Shown piece by piece: positions 1 to 6,951 of a stretch of 9,144 nt of DNA. Both the position numbers and the translations under genes were made by a program. Location: NCBI GenBank assembly GCA_903888395.1, contig CAISTO010000336.1, forward strand, positions 1 through 9,144, given 5' to 3'. Every line of letters begins with the position of its first letter. The stretch's first letter is position 1. This stretch comes from an uncultured Bacteroidota bacterium. GTDB taxonomy: Bacteria > Bacteroidota > Bacteroidia > UKL13-3. The notes under the pieces were generated by a model, which made no database searches, was not told the DNA's origin, and saw only the letters and a program-made list of their open reading frames with translations.

Positions 1-600
1 AATATAATGAATGATAATATTTCGAAATCCGACAATAAATAACAAAAAACTATAGGCAATTAAAAATGAAAAATAAATAGTATTTGAACCTGCAAATAAA
101 AAGTATGTATAATAAGAAAGTAATAAAGGAATAGTATATGCATAAAGTGCGTCTAAAATTACCGCCAAATATGCATTTTTCTTAAAACGTATTGGTGGCA
201 CACAATACAATATAAATAATGTAATTTGTGTTGAAATTAAAACAATAGATATGTTATTAAAAGGTAAATACAACCAAGGTAAAAAAGTGAAAAGCAATAT
301 TGAAACAAAGAGCCAAAACTGATTAACACTACTAACTAATTTTAATTTATTAACTTTATTAGAATTCTCATCATCCTCCTTATCGAAAAATTCATTAATA
401 AAATAGCCTAATGCAGCAAAACCAAATGATGTAATAAGTGATAAAATAAGGAGTAAAACAGATGATATACTAAAAGGAATATCAAACAAAATAAGCCATA
501 AGTATAAGTTACCAAAAATTTGCGGAATAAAACTAAACCTCCAATCTTTAGCCCTGGTTGCTAACAATAAAATTCTATATTTTTGTAAAGTAAATTGCAT
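1..600 (-). CDS. UbiA-family membrane prenyltransferase, 3' part cut off by window edge
   Basis: The frame stays open for 200 codons from the ATG at 598-600 to the left edge, so the C-terminal part is missing. The product is a very hydrophobic multi-pass membrane protein. The first Asp-rich motif of UbiA enzymes (NxxxDxxxD) is present as N69-EFF-D73-KED-D77 at the end of a membrane helix; in the family it binds the Mg-diphosphate of the prenyl donor. Further on are D150 in DALYAYTIP and a GFRNIIIH segment at 191-198, which resembles the stretch leading into the second Asp motif; that motif lies beyond the edge. The N-terminal WRFSFIPQIFG (20-30) also fits UbiA proteins. The family joins a prenyl chain to an aromatic or sugar-phosphate acceptor; which acceptor applies here cannot be told. 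The start overlaps the methyltransferase stop by one base (TAATG), so translation is probably coupled. Family placement is firm; substrate is unknown. Confidence 0.85.
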   Translation of the reverse strand, partial: MQFTLQKYRILLLATRAKDWRFSFIPQIFGNLYLWLILFDIPFSISSVLLLILSLITSFGFAALGYFINEFFDKEDDENSNKVNKLKLVSSVNQFWLFVSILLFTFLPWLYLPFNNISIVLISTQITLFILYCVPPIRFKKNAYLAVILDALYAYTIPLLLSYYTYFLFAGSNTIYFSFLIAYSFLLFIVGFRNIIIHYI

Positions 601-1445
601 TATTTATTCATAAAATAAAGATGCATATTTTCTAAATTATTAATTGCTGGCTTTATTGCCAATATTTCATAAAAGTCTATTGGAAAAATATAATCATCCC
701 AAGAATCAATTTTAGCAATATTGAACAAATTTTGAAAATCGTTTGAAATGGTTAATTGTTCAAATTGTGTTATATCAACTTCAGGTACTTTAACAAAACT
801 TAATATAAATCCTTTAGAGCGAATCGTATTTAATACATCGCTCAAATCTGCAATATCATATTCGTAACCAACTTCAATATCTTTACAAATTTGGTTTATA
901 CGAAGTTGTTCCCACTCATCATTACTTAGGCGTTTAAATAAATCTTTAATATATAGTCGTCCACCTGGCTTAAGTACGTCCCAACAAGCATCAACTAATA
1001 TATTTTTTTGAGTGGAGTGTCCAAATGATTCTAAAAAATAAACTGAATCAAACTGTTCTTTACCATATATCTTAACAATGTCGTGATAATCTGCACGAGT
1101 AACATTTATTTGGTCATTTAAATTCCTTTTCTCAATATTAACTTGAGATTTTTCTACCTGAATATCAGAAATTGTACATGCTTCTATTTGAATTGATGAA
1201 ATATGTTGTGCAAAGTAAATTGCTGGTCCACAAATTCCGCATCCAGCATCTAATACTCTCTCTCCTGATTTTAGATTATTTGATTTAATAGTGTAATCAA
1301 GGAAATCGTTAACATTTGTTGTGCGAAATGCTTGTATAATTTCACCATAAACAGCAATAAAATTATCTGTATTTTGGTTATAAAAAGCCCTTACTTTCTC
1401 AGCATTATTAATGGAATAAGAGCTGTTTTCTTTTAACTTAGTCAT
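600..1445 (-). CDS. Class I SAM-dependent methyltransferase
   Basis: This 281-aa cytosolic protein carries a classical Rossmann-fold methyltransferase core. The SAM-binding motif I is VLDAGCGICG at residues 64-73. An acidic/polar strand follows at TISDIQVEKS (91-100), then NVTRADYHDI (114-123), the active-face strand DSVYFLESFGHS (133-144) and the post-core LKPGGRLYIKDLF (158-170). The N-terminal helix with FYNQNTDNFI...YGEIIQAFR (21-41) is typical of small-molecule methyltransferases that cap the active site with helices. Nothing suggests an RNA or protein substrate, so O-, N- or C-methylation of a metabolite is the best guess. The gene lies 44 nt downstream of PhyH gene A and overlaps the UbiA start by one base, which suggests the three act in one pathway. 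The start chosen is the first ATG of the frame; there is no Shine-Dalgarno sequence, as is usual in Bacteroidota. Methyltransferase call is firm; the acceptor is unknown. Confidence 0.93.
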   Translation of the reverse strand: MTKLKENSSYSINNAEKVRAFYNQNTDNFIAVYGEIIQAFRTTNVNDFLDYTIKSNNLKSGERVLDAGCGICGPAIYFAQHISSIQIEACTISDIQVEKSQVNIEKRNLNDQINVTRADYHDIVKIYGKEQFDSVYFLESFGHSTQKNILVDACWDVLKPGGRLYIKDLFKRLSNDEWEQLRINQICKDIEVGYEYDIADLSDVLNTIRSKGFILSFVKVPEVDITQFEQLTISNDFQNLFNIAKIDSWDDYIFPIDFYEILAIKPAINNLENMHLYFMNK

Positions 1446-1489
1446 TTTATTAATTACTTTTCAAAAATAGTGAGCAAAACTTATAAAAC

Positions 1490-2446
1490 CTATTTCAAAA
1501 ACATTGTAATCTTATCAAATAATGTGGATAAAAATGGCTGTTTTTGAACAAATAATTGATTTTTGATTGGGGTATAAAATGCATTATAAATTTCCAAATT
1601 ATGTTGCTCAGCAAGTAATAAAAAATCTTCTTTACTACTTATTGGTGGTTTAATATATAGCTCTTTAATTTTTATACCAGAATCTGAAGTAGTTGAAATT
1701 GACTGAAAATTCTTGTAGGTAAATAAATAATCATCATTTTGTTTATATATTTCAATTGGAGATTGTTCATCTTTTTTAAAACAAGTAAGTATTTCTGCCT
1801 CTTCTTGGAATATTCCACTCATCATAACCACTCTAGGTTTTTTTAATGTGTTGGGTGGTGAAAAATGCAGCATTCTATTGTCAAAAATCAAAATATCACC
1901 AGCCTTCATTTTTAATGGCAATAAATAAGGTTTAATTTCATTAGAAACATCTTCAAACTGTCCTTTAAAAGAAGTTCCTCTATATGGATATGCAAATTTT
2001 TGCGATTTTGGAACTACACATAAGCAACCGTTTTCTAATGAGGTGTCTTGTAGTGGAATCCAAACATTTAATGGTGTAAAAGCGTTTTCATTAAGGCTTG
2101 TGGTATCTTGGTGAATATCAAAAGCACTATTTTGATCTGGAAACTTCGTGATAATTAAATTGGCTATTATCTTATAATTTTTAAATAATATATCATATGT
2201 TGGTTTTAGCAGTTCTGATAGCACTTTGTTAAGTATAATTCTGTATGATAAATCATTAGAGTAAAGTGTATGAAACACACCTGTTGAATTTTCAAGAAAT
2301 TTGTGGTGCTCCTCATATACACTAATAATTTTCAGAACTAGTTCACTTCCAATATTTCCTGCAAATACATAGCCATTGACATTCACATTTTCAGAAAATT
2401 GTTTGTTTTTTAATATACACTTTTTAAAAGTATTGTTACTATTCAT
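1490..2446 (-). CDS. Phytanoyl-CoA dioxygenase (PhyH) family oxygenase, copy A
   Basis: This 318-aa protein is predicted to be a cytosolic Fe(II)/2-oxoglutarate-dependent oxygenase with a double-stranded beta-helix fold. Iron ligands are visible as H112 and D114 in IHQDT and H194 in RMLHFSPPN; R205 in KKPRVV is the expected 2-oxoglutarate anchor. Other family landmarks are LNVWIPLQDTSLENG (126-140), VVPKSQ (144-149) and MKAGDILIFDNR (180-191). Known members hydroxylate an unactivated carbon with release of succinate and CO2; the substrate here is unknown. It is the most isolated and most divergent copy in the window: it sits 445 nt from the B-E array and its N-terminal part lacks the clear F-x-x-x-G-[FY] opening seen in the others. 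The C-terminus LFDKITMFLK resembles the tails of B-D. The methyltransferase gene follows after 44 nt, probably in the same transcript. Confidence 0.92.
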   Translation of the reverse strand: MNSNNTFKKCILKNKQFSENVNVNGYVFAGNIGSELVLKIISVYEEHHKFLENSTGVFHTLYSNDLSYRIILNKVLSELLKPTYDILFKNYKIIANLIITKFPDQNSAFDIHQDTTSLNENAFTPLNVWIPLQDTSLENGCLCVVPKSQKFAYPYRGTSFKGQFEDVSNEIKPYLLPLKMKAGDILIFDNRMLHFSPPNTLKKPRVVMMSGIFQEEAEILTCFKKDEQSPIEIYKQNDDYLFTYKNFQSISTTSDSGIKIKELYIKPPISSKEDFLLLAEQHNLEIYNAFYTPIKNQLFVQKQPFLSTLFDKITMFLK

Positions 2447-2522
2447 TTTTTAAAAAATAATTTAAATTTGCGTAAAAAATATACGAATTACTTTATCTGT
2501 ATAAATACATTGAATTTACATG

Positions 2523-2541
2523 AAATTAATAGAATTAATTT
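2523..2541. repeat. Perfect 8-bp inverted repeat upstream of gene A
   Basis: AAATTAAT (2523-2530) and ATTAATTT (2534-2541) are exact reverse complements separated by AGA. The element lies 77 bp before the ATG of gene A, in the only non-coding stretch where a promoter for genes A, methyltransferase and UbiA could sit. It could be an operator for a dimeric regulator or simply chance in AT-rich DNA. It contains no GC pairs in the arms and no downstream T-run, so it is not a convincing terminator. No clear Bacteroidota promoter (TTG plus TAnnTTTG) was found beside it. Confidence 0.3.
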
Positions 2542-2558
2542 AAGGTGTTAAGTTATAA

Positions 2559-2943
2559 AAAGCCCACTATTTAACTCATGGATGGAAAATTATAGATGAA
2601 ACCATAAAGAATAAAGAGATACATTCATTTATGCAAACCTTTAATAAAATTCGAAGTTAAAAGGTTTTGAACTTGACAAAAATTTATTAAAAAGTAGATT
2701 GTTTTTTAATCCTGAAATCAGAAAAAATCACAAGATATAATCCATAATAAAGTTGAAACTATTTAACCCCGCAAGTTCAATATAAATATTGTTGATTCAA
2801 ACACGGGTGGTGCTTATAAATTTAAACCACCACATGTCAACAGTAATATACTAATACACCAAGATAGCTCGGTGATTGATGAAGATAATGATTATTTAAA
2901 TATTTTTTTCACCCAACTCATAAAATCAAAATTTTTAGTTTGA
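2559..2943 (+). pseudogene. Decayed, inverted PhyH-family gene remnant
   Basis: Three plus-strand fragments in three different frames line up in order with the minus-strand PhyH paralogues. Fragment 1 (2559-2657) reads HGWKIIDETIKNKEIHSFMQ, matching the N-terminal type GFVILPFYSPEEINQLNEM of copy D. Fragment 2 (about 2648-2737) holds FFNPEIRKNHKI, matching the segment SSDIQFRNKMNDKI of copy B. Fragment 3 (2767-2943) holds GGAYKFKPP followed by IHQDSSVIDED, matching GGSYVVKSK...HQDWSIVDE of B and including the iron-binding HxD. It then jumps to FFTQLIKSKF before a TGA, close to the C-terminal tail FFTQIKSFFK of copy C. The second iron His, the 2-oxoglutarate Arg and about half the protein are missing, and at least two frameshifts separate the pieces. 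It cannot make an active enzyme. It runs opposite to its neighbours and overlaps the 3' end of copy B by 52 nt. Each fragment match is short, but their order is convincing. Confidence 0.72.
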
Positions 2944-3758
2944 TTTTCTTTTTTATTAACTGAAAGTTTTTCAATAAAAATAGGAAGTTTTTTTATATTA
3001 ACTAAAGGTGCAGTAATCCTTTTTATTTTTTTCAATATTTCAGGACCTTTTTGAATATTTCCCTCCATAAAAAACTCTACACTACTTTCATATACATCTA
3101 CTTCATTTCCATCACCAAAATAATAGAACATTTGAGCTTCATTGGGAATAATACCAAATACAGTTGCAACTCTTAATTGATCTGTTTTATTTGGAAATGA
3201 TGCATGAAATAACCTATGGTCATATATCAAAGCTTCGCCTGCTTTCATATTAAGTGTTTGCATATGTTCCCAAATTTTATCATTGTATTCACTAAAATAA
3301 TCAGGAATATTCGGACCTCTGTAATTATCTACCCACAAGTGACTCCCGGAAACAACTCTTATGGAGCCATTGTTTTCATATAAATTAACTAATGGAACCC
3401 AAATATTGAAAGATCTAAATTTGGTTTCATCAACAATACTCCAATCTTGATGAGGATGTAAACGCTCTTCTTGCAATTTTGATTTAACTACATAAGAACC
3501 ACCTAATGAAGAACAATTATTAAAAAACTGATTAATAGAATCGGTAAAAACATCTTTAATTTTATCGTTCATTTTGTTTCTGAACTGAATATCTGAGCTA
3601 TGAGCAGTAGCATAAAAACCAGGTATTTCAGTAAGATGATTTTCATAAAAAAAATCAATTAATGTTTTAACATCTTCCTCTTCTAAAAATGGAACAACTA
3701 CGAAACCTTCTTTAAATAAAATTAAATCAAGCTGTTTATTATTTAAAATTTGATGCAT
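2892..3758 (-). CDS. Phytanoyl-CoA dioxygenase (PhyH) family oxygenase, copy B
   Basis: This 288-aa cytosolic protein is the shortest copy in the array and its last gene. The iron site is H103 and D105 within HPHQDWSIVDE, and H185 in RLFHASFPN; R196 in QLRVAT should hold 2-oxoglutarate. Other conserved blocks are LFKEGFVVVPFL (14-25), LGGSYVVK (85-92), FNIWVPLV (117-124), VVSGSH (135-140), NYRGP (145-149) and MKAGEALIYD (171-180). It should hydroxylate a small molecule using oxygen and 2-oxoglutarate; the substrate is unknown. Five nt separate its ATG from the stop of copy C, so it is co-transcribed with C, D and E. Its last 17 codons overlap the 3' end of the plus-strand PhyH remnant in antisense. 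The C-terminal FMSWVKKIFK still resembles the tails of C and D. The family call is strong. Confidence 0.93.
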   Translation of the reverse strand: MHQILNNKQLDLILFKEGFVVVPFLEEEDVKTLIDFFYENHLTEIPGFYATAHSSDIQFRNKMNDKIKDVFTDSINQFFNNCSSLGGSYVVKSKLQEERLHPHQDWSIVDETKFRSFNIWVPLVNLYENNGSIRVVSGSHLWVDNYRGPNIPDYFSEYNDKIWEHMQTLNMKAGEALIYDHRLFHASFPNKTDQLRVATVFGIIPNEAQMFYYFGDGNEVDVYESSVEFFMEGNIQKGPEILKKIKRITAPLVNIKKLPIFIEKLSVNKKENQTKNFDFMSWVKKIFK

Positions 3759-3763
3759 AATTA

Positions 3764-4699
3764 TTATTTAAAAAAAGATTTTATTTGGGTGAAAAAACTT
3801 ACCTGTTTTACACTTTTTGATGATTTATTTTGACCACTCAATTTTACTTCATATCCTGCATCAGTTTTTAACTGATGAACTAGTTTTTTCAATTCTTCGT
3901 GGTTATAGCTTTGTTGCTCATAATTTACCATCCCTATACTTTCTCCTAGTTTTGGGCGTTCGGCTATGTCCTTCATAAAATTTTCAAAGCTGATTAGAAA
4001 ATCATCATTTTCTTTAAAAACTTCTAATTTATTTTCGTTTGGTATTTTATAATGAAAATACATTTGTGCATTAGCTGATTTAACACCTGCAGTAATTGCT
4101 TTTCTTATTTGATTTGATTCATTTGCTGGGGAATAATGTATTACACTTTGATTAAGTATAATTGCTGTACCTGCAGAAACTAACAGTGGTTCTAATTGTT
4201 CCATTATCACATCTTCATAACCTAAAAAAAAGAATGGTAATGTTGGTGCACGTAATGTATTGTGTTTACTGTATTGGCTTCCTGGCATTATCATTATAGG
4301 TCCGTTCTCCATGGTTATATCACATAATGGAACCCAACAGTTTAAAGCTACGTCTGTTTCTTCATTTACAATTGTCCAATCTTGATGTGCTGCTAACGCA
4401 CTTTGATTACCAGGTGTTTTGTATAAAAATGATCCCCCAAAGGGAGTATAGTCAATAAAATATTTTTCATAAGCATGGTTAAAAACTTCAACAATTTTAT
4501 CACTGGCCTTTTTTTTATAATTAAAATCTGAACTATAACTATCTGATACAAAATTGTTTTGAATGAGGTCTGGATGTGTTTCATCAAAATAATTACTTAA
4601 TGTGTTAATTTCAATTTCTGTTAAAAAAGGTAGTATTATGAATCCTTGTTTGTCAAAAATCATTTGATGTTCCGCCAATTTAAAAATTGTTTTTCCCAT
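3764..4699 (-). CDS. Phytanoyl-CoA dioxygenase (PhyH) family oxygenase, copy C
   Basis: The product has 311 residues and the complete Fe(II)/2-oxoglutarate oxygenase core. Iron ligands are H105 and D107 in AHQDWTIVNE and H188 in SVIHYSPAN; R199 in QIRKAI is the 2-oxoglutarate Arg. GGSFLYKTPG (88-97) precedes the HxD as in other PhyH members, and LNCWVPLCDITMENGP (119-134) follows it. The usual Asp of the strand before the second His is replaced (AIILNQSVIH), which the family tolerates. The C-terminal region adds a polar, Lys/Ser-rich linker (about 275-299) and ends in FFTQIKSFFK. The gaps to D and to B are 5 nt each without a Shine-Dalgarno sequence, so translation probably depends on coupling. 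A reading frame at 4393-4587 on the same strand is only a shadow inside this gene. Confidence 0.93.
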   Translation of the reverse strand: MGKTIFKLAEHQMIFDKQGFIILPFLTEIEINTLSNYFDETHPDLIQNNFVSDSYSSDFNYKKKASDKIVEVFNHAYEKYFIDYTPFGGSFLYKTPGNQSALAAHQDWTIVNEETDVALNCWVPLCDITMENGPIMIMPGSQYSKHNTLRAPTLPFFFLGYEDVIMEQLEPLLVSAGTAIILNQSVIHYSPANESNQIRKAITAGVKSANAQMYFHYKIPNENKLEVFKENDDFLISFENFMKDIAERPKLGESIGMVNYEQQSYNHEELKKLVHQLKTDAGYEVKLSGQNKSSKSVKQVSFFTQIKSFFK

Positions 4700-4704
4700 A
4701 TATT

Positions 4705-5679
4705 TTAATTAAAAAATGATTTTAATTTTGCAAGAATTCCTTTCTTGTTATCAGGAAATTTAACTTGATCAATTTCTATGTTTTGAGTATTTATTTCTTT
4801 TGGAATAGCATTGGAAATTAACTGACGGGCATTAGTTCGTTGAAAGTTTTTCTCTAAATAGTTTAAATCAATTTTAGGAAATTGATACGGAACCAAGCCT
4901 AAGGACTTTCCTACTTTAGGACGCTCATGAATATTTTCTCCAAACTGATCAAAATTTGTCATAAACGAATCATCTTGAACAAAAACTTCTATATTATTTT
5001 CAAAATCTTTTTCCCAATAATAGGTTCTAAATTCTGCATCTTGGTGTGTAAAATAAGTATTGGTAACAATACGAATATTATCTGAATAATTGGGAGGAGA
5101 AAAATGAATAATACTTTGATCAAAAAAAACAGCTTCTCCTGCTTTAATAATAATGGGTTCTAAAAAATCTAATACTTGATTCATTACCGGAGAGAAACAC
5201 TCAGAAATACTACTTCCTCTATAAGTTGGAAACATACGATGACTGCCTTTTAAAACAAACAACGCACCATTTTCAATTGTTAAATCAACCAAAGGAACCC
5301 AAATATTAATTCCTGTAAATCTGCTTTCATCTACCAAACTCATGTCTTGGTGAACACACATTCCACTTTCAATTCCAATATTTTTTACAATAAATGCTCC
5401 ACATACTACTTTTATGTTTTGACAATATTGATTTATGCTTCTCCTTCCAATTCTTCTAATTTCTTCATCCGCAACTAAACGATATTTTTTATCTTTAGAA
5501 AAAGTACTTGGGAAAAAACCATTCTCATCTTTAGGATGAAGCTGATGGTACATTTCATTCAGTTGATTTATTTCTTCTGGAGAGTAAAAAGGCAAAATTA
5601 CAAAACCGTTTTTTTCAAAACTAGTCTGAGTTTCATCAGACTTAAAAACTTGAAGCATTTGATTTGGGAAATTGAACAT
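4705..5679 (-). CDS. Phytanoyl-CoA dioxygenase (PhyH) family oxygenase, copy D
   Basis: This 324-aa cytosolic oxygenase has H110 and D112 in VHQDMSLVDE, H192 in SIIHFSPPN and R203 in NIRIVT, so the active site is complete. FEKNGFVILPFYSPEEI (21-37) is a textbook PhyH N-terminus, and INIWVPLVDLTIENG (124-138), LKGSHRM (143-149), YRGSS (153-157) and IKAGEAVFFDQ (178-188) give the remaining core strands. After the core it shares with C a RPKxGxSxGxVxY block (RPKVGKSLGLVPY here, RPKLGESIGMVNY in C), making C and D the closest pair. The C-terminus ILAKLKSFFN matches the array tail. Its ATG lies 2 nt beyond the stop of E and its stop 5 nt before the ATG of C. Substrate unknown; the different core residues suggest it does not duplicate its neighbours' reaction. 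Confidence 0.93.
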   Translation of the reverse strand: MFNFPNQMLQVFKSDETQTSFEKNGFVILPFYSPEEINQLNEMYHQLHPKDENGFFPSTFSKDKKYRLVADEEIRRIGRRSINQYCQNIKVVCGAFIVKNIGIESGMCVHQDMSLVDESRFTGINIWVPLVDLTIENGALFVLKGSHRMFPTYRGSSISECFSPVMNQVLDFLEPIIIKAGEAVFFDQSIIHFSPPNYSDNIRIVTNTYFTHQDAEFRTYYWEKDFENNIEVFVQDDSFMTNFDQFGENIHERPKVGKSLGLVPYQFPKIDLNYLEKNFQRTNARQLISNAIPKEINTQNIEIDQVKFPDNKKGILAKLKSFFN

Positions 5680-5681
5680 AT

Positions 5682-6764
5682 TTATTTTCCGGTTATTCTA
5701 AACTTTATTTCACGTAAAATATTCATTAGTGTATATTTTTCAAAAAATGTTCTATTATCTATCCATTCTAATTGTTTTGAATCGCCTATTAAAATTTTTT
5801 CTTGCAACCTCTCAAATTCTAAAAACTCGTCTTTTTTATCCCCTATAATATCATGGTTAAATAAAATAGCTTGCTTTTCCCAAAAAGGCGAATTGTATTC
5901 ATTTCCGGATTTTTTAATCAAGTTCGTTAAATCTTCAGTTAAAAACAAATCAAAAGAACAATTAACTTCTTCAATCATATCATAATCGGTAATTAATTCA
6001 CCATTATCATACATTTTAGACAGGCGTGAATTATCGTATTTTAAATAAAAATCTTCATCCACTTTATATTTTAAAATAGTGTTTTTGTTACCATCTGGTT
6101 TAAGATAATAATGAATAAATTCAGCATCTTTTTGAGTAATTCCAACCCCTACAGCAAGTCTTATTTCATTGGTAGTATTTGGTGGCGATGCATGGAAAGT
6201 TCGGTTATCAAAAAACAAAGTTTCACCAGCTTTCATCTCTAATGTTTTAAGGTAAGGAAGTAAACTAAGCATATGGTTAGTTAAGGGAAGTGGTGTTTGT
6301 GGTGATGGCGATGGTCTATTGTTTTGTATAAAGTTACTACTTCCTTTTATCACTCCCATACATCCATTATCTAATGTAGTATCTACTAATGCCGTCCAAC
6401 AAGTTATTGAACAAAAACCCTTAGGTTCCTCAACAAATGTCCAGTCTTGATGGGCATAAACTACTCCTTTTGAATTATTTTCTTTCACTAAAAAACAAGC
6501 TACAAATGATTTATAATTTACCAGATAATCATCCATTTTAGGCAGTGTAATATTCCAAATTTTTGTCTGTATTTCTTTACAAAGTTCTTTGTCTTTCAGG
6601 TTAATTGTTCCATGAAAACCAAAGCCATTTTCGTCTTTTAAATATAAAGACTCATAATATGATTTTAAATCAATAATCTCTTTATCATCAAGCGTTTTAA
6701 TTACGATATACCCTTCTTTTTCGAAAAAATCTTGATCTTTTTTATTTTTAAAAATCTGTTTCAT
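5682..6764 (-). CDS. Phytanoyl-CoA dioxygenase (PhyH) family oxygenase, copy E, long form
   Basis: This first gene of the array gives the longest copy, 360 aa. The iron site is H105 and D107 in AHQDWTFVEE and H191 in RTFHASPPN, with R202 in EIRLAVG for 2-oxoglutarate. FFEKEGYIVIKTLDDKEI (13-30) is the usual start of the family, and MKAGETLFFDNR (177-188) precedes the second His. Two differences stand out: a Pro-rich loop NRPSPSPQTPLP (149-160) replaces the YRG block of copies A, B and D, and about 130 acidic and polar residues follow the core, ending in LREIKFRITGK rather than the basic aromatic tail of A-D. The upstream 187-bp gap is where a promoter for the E-D-C-B transcript should lie. 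It is probably an active oxygenase with a substrate pocket unlike its neighbours, since the altered loop lies near the active-site mouth in this fold. Confidence 0.92.
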   Translation of the reverse strand: MKQIFKNKKDQDFFEKEGYIVIKTLDDKEIIDLKSYYESLYLKDENGFGFHGTINLKDKELCKEIQTKIWNITLPKMDDYLVNYKSFVACFLVKENNSKGVVYAHQDWTFVEEPKGFCSITCWTALVDTTLDNGCMGVIKGSSNFIQNNRPSPSPQTPLPLTNHMLSLLPYLKTLEMKAGETLFFDNRTFHASPPNTTNEIRLAVGVGITQKDAEFIHYYLKPDGNKNTILKYKVDEDFYLKYDNSRLSKMYDNGELITDYDMIEEVNCSFDLFLTEDLTNLIKKSGNEYNSPFWEKQAILFNHDIIGDKKDEFLEFERLQEKILIGDSKQLEWIDNRTFFEKYTLMNILREIKFRITGK

Positions 6765-6951
6765 ATATTATTATTTTTATTAAATTTATAAATTGAGTAA
6801 ACCTTCAATTATTGTCCTTTAGTTTACCTGAACTGATACCATTCAGAATATTTCGAAAAACTCGGCTCTTACTTTTAACGACTATAGTCAATACGCTAAA
6901 ATGGAAAAGTAAAAAAAATAGAAAGGTGAAAAAATACCTAGTTTTTTTTCA
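6765..6951. other. Intergenic gap between the SGNH gene and the PhyH array
   Basis: I see no gene in these 187 bp. Weak structural elements are present: a perfect 10-bp palindrome GACTATAGTC (6880-6889); a 6-bp stem AATTGA/TCAATT with an 8-nt loop (6791-6810); and a 4-bp AGGT/ACCT stem (6924-6939) with T-rich runs following on both strands, which may serve as a feeble terminator for the SGNH gene. No good Bacteroidota promoter (TTG, then TAnnTTTG) is visible upstream of copy E on the minus strand, so the promoter is either non-canonical or further upstream. Confidence 0.4.
6880..6889. promoter_or_regulatory. 10-bp palindrome, possible operator before the PhyH array
   Basis: GACTATAGTC equals its own reverse complement. 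It lies about 115 bp upstream of copy E, and on the minus strand it follows directly on TT, giving a TTGAC hexamer-like start. No matching -10/-7 element is found at a suitable distance, so the regulatory role is only a suggestion. Confidence 0.22.

Noticed and set aside
2806..2831. GGTGGT/ACCACC stem with 14-nt loop as a terminator of the B-E transcript
   Set aside because: The arms fall on Gly-Gly and Pro-Pro codons of the PhyH relic, the loop is long and no T-run follows on either strand.
4393..4587. Minus-strand 64-codon frame
   Set aside because: It is an alternative frame within copy C over its conserved core, AT-rich and low in complexity.
5536..5985. Plus-strand reading frame of 149 codons
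   Set aside because: It lies antisense across the D/E junction, both of which have complete catalytic motifs. Its translation is an antisense shadow with no recognisable domain.
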